DNA of 64,000 nucleotides from UBA1351 sp963677625 (GTDB lineage Bacteria; Bacillota; Clostridia; Lachnospirales; Vallitaleaceae): NCBI GenBank assembly GCA_963677625.2, contig CAXXSW010000002.1, forward strand, positions 124,001 to 188,000. Direction: 5' to 3'. Shown in pieces: positions 63,001-64,000 of the stretch. Made by a program: the position numbers and the translations under genes. The notes beneath the pieces were generated by a model that was not told the origin of the DNA, made no database searches, and saw only the letters and a list, made by a program, of their open reading frames with translations. Position 1 is the first letter of the stretch; each line of letters begins with the position of its first letter.

Positions 63001-63187
63001 TGAAGGTGCAGAAATACAGGCATCTATGGGAACAGTTGTTATTTTTGGATTAGTCCTTTCATCCTTATTGACCTTAGTGTTCATTCCGGTTGTTTATACA
63101 ATATTTGACAACTTGAGCGAGAAGTCAAAGGCAAAAAGACATCATACAGATAAGACAGATATACAAGTGTCTTCAGATGATATATAA
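60062..63187 (+). CDS. RND-family (HAE1/AcrB-like) multidrug efflux pump
   Basis: 1041 residues, normal for the family, with 12 membrane helices and two large extracytoplasmic loops. Opening LSGLSVKRPVTTVMLVLIVVLFG, porter-domain YPNIEVPVAIVSTSYANVAPEEIE, and TM4 GLSLGIGMLVDNSVVVLENIYRF (~385-405), where the proton-relay pair is Asp-Asn rather than Asp-Asp of AcrB. TM10-12 carry GFIMLSGIVVNNAIVLIDYI and RPILMTSLTTILALVPLSLG. It exports drugs, lipids or surfactin-like compounds using the proton (or sodium) gradient. Bacillus SwrC is a Gram-positive member of this type. Confidence 0.94.
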   Translation: MNLSGLSVKRPVTTVMLVLIVVLFGVVSFTRIPIDLYPNIEVPVAIVSTSYANVAPEEIENLITRPLEEAVGTVANLDSIQSITTEGQSIIVVMFEFGTDMDFAALEMRENVDMVSGFLPENATDPMVMQIDINAEAIVQLSLSGSDVSTLQRYADEELKSALERIEGVASVDIGGGYDNYISIQVDTEKLNGYGLSIDTLAGILASENINLPAGSVSKGDTGLLIRTVGEFESLEDIEQTPITMATGGIIKLSDIADVSVANRDQNSISTVNGEEAVTISIQKQSGVNTVAVAREINEVVKDLSASSPYEIKVIVDQSDFINKAIGQVGQNGIIGGVLAVIILLLFLRSFRSTLIIGLSIPISIIATMVLIYFSNITLNMMTLGGLSLGIGMLVDNSVVVLENIYRFVQEGMDRRKAAVKGAQEVAMAVTASTLTTVAVFLPMVFVEGITSIMFREFSLTVTFSLLSSLVVSLTLVPMMASQLLIVDEFQGRHHESKFRIIGWVLDKFDQFFSSIERGYRKLLHWSLHHRKTVVVTAVFIFIISLLSTMLIGMEFIPASDEGTFSIDVELEPSAKIEDTSLALETIVERIIDIEEIDYVSTTTAGNMFLSSGANSGTINGVLIPMNQRGPIEKIILEIEDRIEGIPGVITKVTATSSMGMMMGGGAPISIQIKGDDMDTLKEVSDNIAKAAKSVEGAKNVTTSLDDPIPQYEIRLRRNDASRYGLTTAQISSAVKAMLDGRTATRYKLDGVELDVIIEGDSRYEESVENLKQLMIQAPTGALVPLELVADITTETGAITINRIDQSRYVTVSSDVSGRDLAAVVADIEEKVDEMDIPRGYTIEFSGQNQEMIEAFSDLGLALILAVLLVYMIIASQFESLLLPFIIMMSAPLAYSGGLIGLFVTNRTLNITSIIGFIMLSGIVVNNAIVLIDYIQTRRQDYKEDRETAILNAGPIRLRPILMTSLTTILALVPLSLGIGEGAEIQASMGTVVIFGLVLSSLLTLVFIPVVYTIFDNLSEKSKAKRHHTDKTDIQVSSDDI

Positions 63188-63319
63188 TCTGAAGAAGCAA
63201 AGTAACCGTTCACTAGAGACATCTTATACCATTCATGTGACATTTTAAGCAGATTCATTGAAATAGCTATGTGATTGGTGTAAGATGACAATAGAATAAC
63301 TAGGAAGGGAGCAAACCAC

Positions 63320-64000
63320 ATGAGAAAATCAACCTCCAAGTGGAGGAAAAAGTGGCTGCCAACGCTTTTAGTTCCAGTAATAGCCTTTGGAGGCTTTATG
63401 GGGAATCAGGTTCTTAGAGCTGAAGAAGAGATACCCGTACTGACTAAGGAAGCCTTTATAGATCAAGTTTTAACGAATAATACAACAATTATGAGTTTGG
63501 AACGACAGCTGGATGATTTGCAAGAACAGGCAAATAGTGTAGGTCAATCGACTAAAGGTCTTGTTACATTACAGAAAAATGTTAGCGAGTATAATCGTGT
63601 ATATGAATTATATGAAGATGAGAGTACTCAGCCTACACATATGACATATCTGAATCTTTCATATAAAGCCTACTTAAGTTCAATAATGATGGGCCCAGCT
63701 TTAACTGTTGACGAAACCAATGAGCTCGTTGCAGCAACAGCGACTCTTACTGGAAATGGCGAGATATCAAACATGATGTCTATACAAGACTATATTATAT
63801 ATCAGCAACTTTCTGCTGTATTTGGACCAATGGGTTTTTCTGGTAAACCTATAGAAAAATGGCAGGAATATGAAACATTTGTTTATCCATCCAGAATTGT
63901 ACCCTTGCAAATGGGAGAAGGTGTTCAGGCCTTAAAAGAAGGGATTAGATCTGCAGAAGACGGGTTGGAACGTGGGGCTGCAAAGCTTTTTGACACGCTT
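63320..64000 (+). CDS. TolC-like outer efflux component, 3'-partial
   Basis: The frame from ATG 63320 (GGAAGGGAGC upstream) is open for 227 codons to the window end. An N-terminal basic stretch (MRKSTSKWRKKW) and hydrophobic segment (LPTLLVPVIAFGGFMG) form a signal peptide ending near LRAEEE. Then comes LTKEAFIDQVLTNNTTIMSLERQLDDLQEQ, which matches the first coiled-coil helix of TolC-family efflux proteins, followed by further helical, Gln/Glu-rich sequence. It lies 132 bases after the RND pump. Family assignment is moderate because the repeat unit is incomplete here. Confidence 0.65.
   Translation, partial: MRKSTSKWRKKWLPTLLVPVIAFGGFMGNQVLRAEEEIPVLTKEAFIDQVLTNNTTIMSLERQLDDLQEQANSVGQSTKGLVTLQKNVSEYNRVYELYEDESTQPTHMTYLNLSYKAYLSSIMMGPALTVDETNELVAATATLTGNGEISNMMSIQDYIIYQQLSAVFGPMGFSGKPIEKWQEYETFVYPSRIVPLQMGEGVQALKEGIRSAEDGLERGAAKLFDTL

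Noticed and set aside
1..64000. tRNA, rRNA, insertion sequences, prophage or integration sites
   Set aside because: No tRNA-like cloverleaf ends, rRNA-like sequence, transposase motifs or phage structural genes were seen in reading either strand.

Overview
The window is AT-rich DNA from a low-GC anaerobic member of the Clostridia, most likely a Lachnospirales-type fermenter. The evidence is the SLH-domain surface proteins, the LplABC/YesMN-type oligosaccharide uptake locus, the clostridial-style folate cluster and the AGGAGG-type ribosome binding sites. I cannot name a genus from sequence alone. No rRNA, tRNA, insertion sequence or prophage was seen.

Layout. 1-9300: cell-surface block with two very large fibronectin-III-like exported proteins (the first cut by the window edge), a three-SLH protein and a PrsA-type foldase lipoprotein. 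9300-9620: terminator plus a compact, unexplained structured element. 9621-26350: glucuronoxylan (aldouronate) utilisation. Four intracellular enzymes (GH3, GH67, GH43, GH8) are followed by a reverse-strand AraC regulator, a response regulator - YesM-like kinase - response regulator trio, a solute-binding lipoprotein and two LplB/LplC-type permeases. Oligosaccharides would be bound outside, imported intact and cut in the cytoplasm; no dedicated ATPase is present. 26500-30600: two membrane proteins (one DUF5058-like), an M20 peptidase, a small membrane protein and a YhfC-type membrane protease.

30660-33840 (reverse strand): folate operon folE - [pabA remnant] - HD protein - folP - folB/folK, behind a clear promoter. 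The decayed N-terminal fragment of the PabA glutaminase between folE and the HD gene is one of the clearest unexpected observations. 33929-41251: a lactate-dehydrogenase-family enzyme with unusual specificity-loop and catalytic-dyad residues, a PrsW-like protease, a TetR regulator, and an operon of a multi-pass membrane protein, HypB, a large Fe-S/FAD oxidoreductase and HypA, with no hydrogenase nearby. 41503-43914: pgi and a LacI-family regulator.

44165-53242: complete type I-C CRISPR-Cas system (cas3-cas5-cas8-cas7-cas4-cas1-cas2), a leader, and 21 full repeats with one duplicated spacer, a mutated leader-proximal repeat and a degenerate last repeat. About 30 bases after the array lies a sigma-A-like promoter, a leader peptide with four consecutive His codons and an intrinsic terminator, all upstream of hisS: a ribosome-mediated attenuator.

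55048-57753 (reverse): GH94-like glycoside phosphorylase. 58127-64000: TetR regulator, RND adaptor, RND pump and the start of a TolC-like protein, an efflux operon that is surprising beside SLH proteins typical of single-membrane cells.
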